This document shows, piece after piece, positions 63,383 through 64,000 of a stretch of 64,000 bases of DNA (its first letter is position 1; the number at the start of each line of letters is the position of its first letter). Under the pieces are notes generated by a model. That model was not told the DNA's origin and ran no database searches. It was given only the letters and a program-made list of their open reading frames with translations. The position numbers and the translations under genes are program-made. This DNA comes from Sialis fuliginosa (taxonomy: Eukaryota; Arthropoda; Insecta; Megaloptera; Sialidae): contig OY540812.1 of the NCBI GenBank assembly GCA_961205875.1, positions 19,406,001-19,470,000 of the forward strand, written 5' to 3'.

Positions 63383-64000
63383 TAACTCAAGAACATCACG
63401 AAGAAGCTGTCAGTAGAGGACAACTTTCAGCCGACATCGAAAATAATAATCATCATCATAATTCTATATACCTACATATAACATACATTATTCTGTAGAA
63501 GTAAACCAATGTTAACATGTTTTATAAGAATATTTTATAATACAAATAATAATAAAGTAAAAACAATATTTATGGACATTACAAACAAAAGTAATTACAA
63601 ATAATATCAGATAAAGAGCATATATTAAGTAATAAACTTTGAGATTTTTAATCAGCAAAACCATTACCTGATCACCGGCACATATTATACGTTGAAAATA
63701 AGAAAAATCAATCGACTTTCTCACAGATCATCTTCGACAACAACCTATAATTTATAAAACGCAACATGGATCAATCTACAACATACACATTTTTTTCTTA
63801 ATAATCTGATAAAATTCTCCATGTTTCAACACCTTGTTAAGTTAATAAGAGAGTCGCACCTCTGGAAACAAGTTCTTGGAAAAATATCGTTTTCTAGACA
63901 ACAGCGATTCTCAAACAAAAGATCCTAAAGTAGGTAATAATTTTCTGCGTAAAATTATATTTGATAGGTGTATATGATAATGATAAATTCAGACCATTAA
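63383..64000. other. AT-rich noncoding sequence with a lone hAT-like terminus
   Basis: CAGCGATTCTCAAAC at 63902-63916 matches the terminus of the unit at 12636-12945. Its partner, if any, lies beyond the window. Confidence 0.35.

Noticed and set aside
1..64000. CRISPR array, bacterial operon or prophage
   Set aside because: No regularly spaced short direct repeats and no dense coding; the window is animal nuclear DNA.

Overview
The window is AT-rich, repeat-dense eukaryotic (animal) nuclear DNA. There is no bacterial-style gene packing and no confident host exon. The best organism guess is an insect, probably a moth or butterfly. This rests on Helitron-type fragments of the kind common in lepidopteran genomes (24193-24345, and a terminus ending in CTAG at 63119-63148), a Penelope-like retroelement, a decayed mariner, hAT-type and TA-flanked MITEs, and frequent 'taggtacctac'-like sequence. 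The organism call is an inference. The window looks like intergenic or large-intron DNA.

1-10 kb holds the richest structure, a nest of mobile elements. An outer unit (2532-8827) has inverted arms of about 485 bp and is flanked by TTAA on both sides. Inside it lies a minus-strand Penelope-like element (PLE) with an almost intact reverse transcriptase and a GIY-YIG endonuclease broken by one frameshift (4773-6888). The downstream part of the PLE appears to be split by a fold-back element (3311-4736) with arms of about 410 bp, each carrying a tRNA-like head with Pol III A and B boxes. In the loop of that fold-back sits a 164-bp insertion (3816-3979) with a hammerhead-ribozyme-like core, bounded by a perfect 17-bp direct repeat. 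A related insertion (9206-9393) has an imperfect 17-bp direct repeat. Further hammerhead-like cores lie in the putative PLE 3' region (3091-3115, minus strand) and, just after a promoter-like cluster (CRE, CACGTG, CCAAT, TATA), at 1623-1659.

10-53 kb is mostly AT-rich noncoding sequence with small non-autonomous DNA transposons. These include a 470-560 bp MITE family in three copies (10653, 32654, 61340), a hAT-type MITE with a perfect 8-bp target duplication (40193-40621), a hAT-like unit (12636-12945), and several fold-back or inverted-repeat units (25946, 28421, 29177, 43791, 50847). Isolated GC-richer islands (16.6-17.1, 25.5-25.7, 27.1-27.5, 34.4-34.8, 41.1-41.3, 44.6-44.8, 51.6-51.8 kb) stand out and could be regulatory DNA or untranslated exons.

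53-64 kb contains a 1.1-kb unit (53927-55031) whose two ends are packed with short ACACACTT/AAGTGTGT palindromes around a decayed interior, an internally deleted mariner transposase (57349-57830), a small inverted repeat (58971-59148), a GC island with a TATA box before a 63-codon ORF (60845-61250), and a Helitron-like 3' end.

No host pathway or operon can be described. The genes seen are transposon genes, and most are broken.
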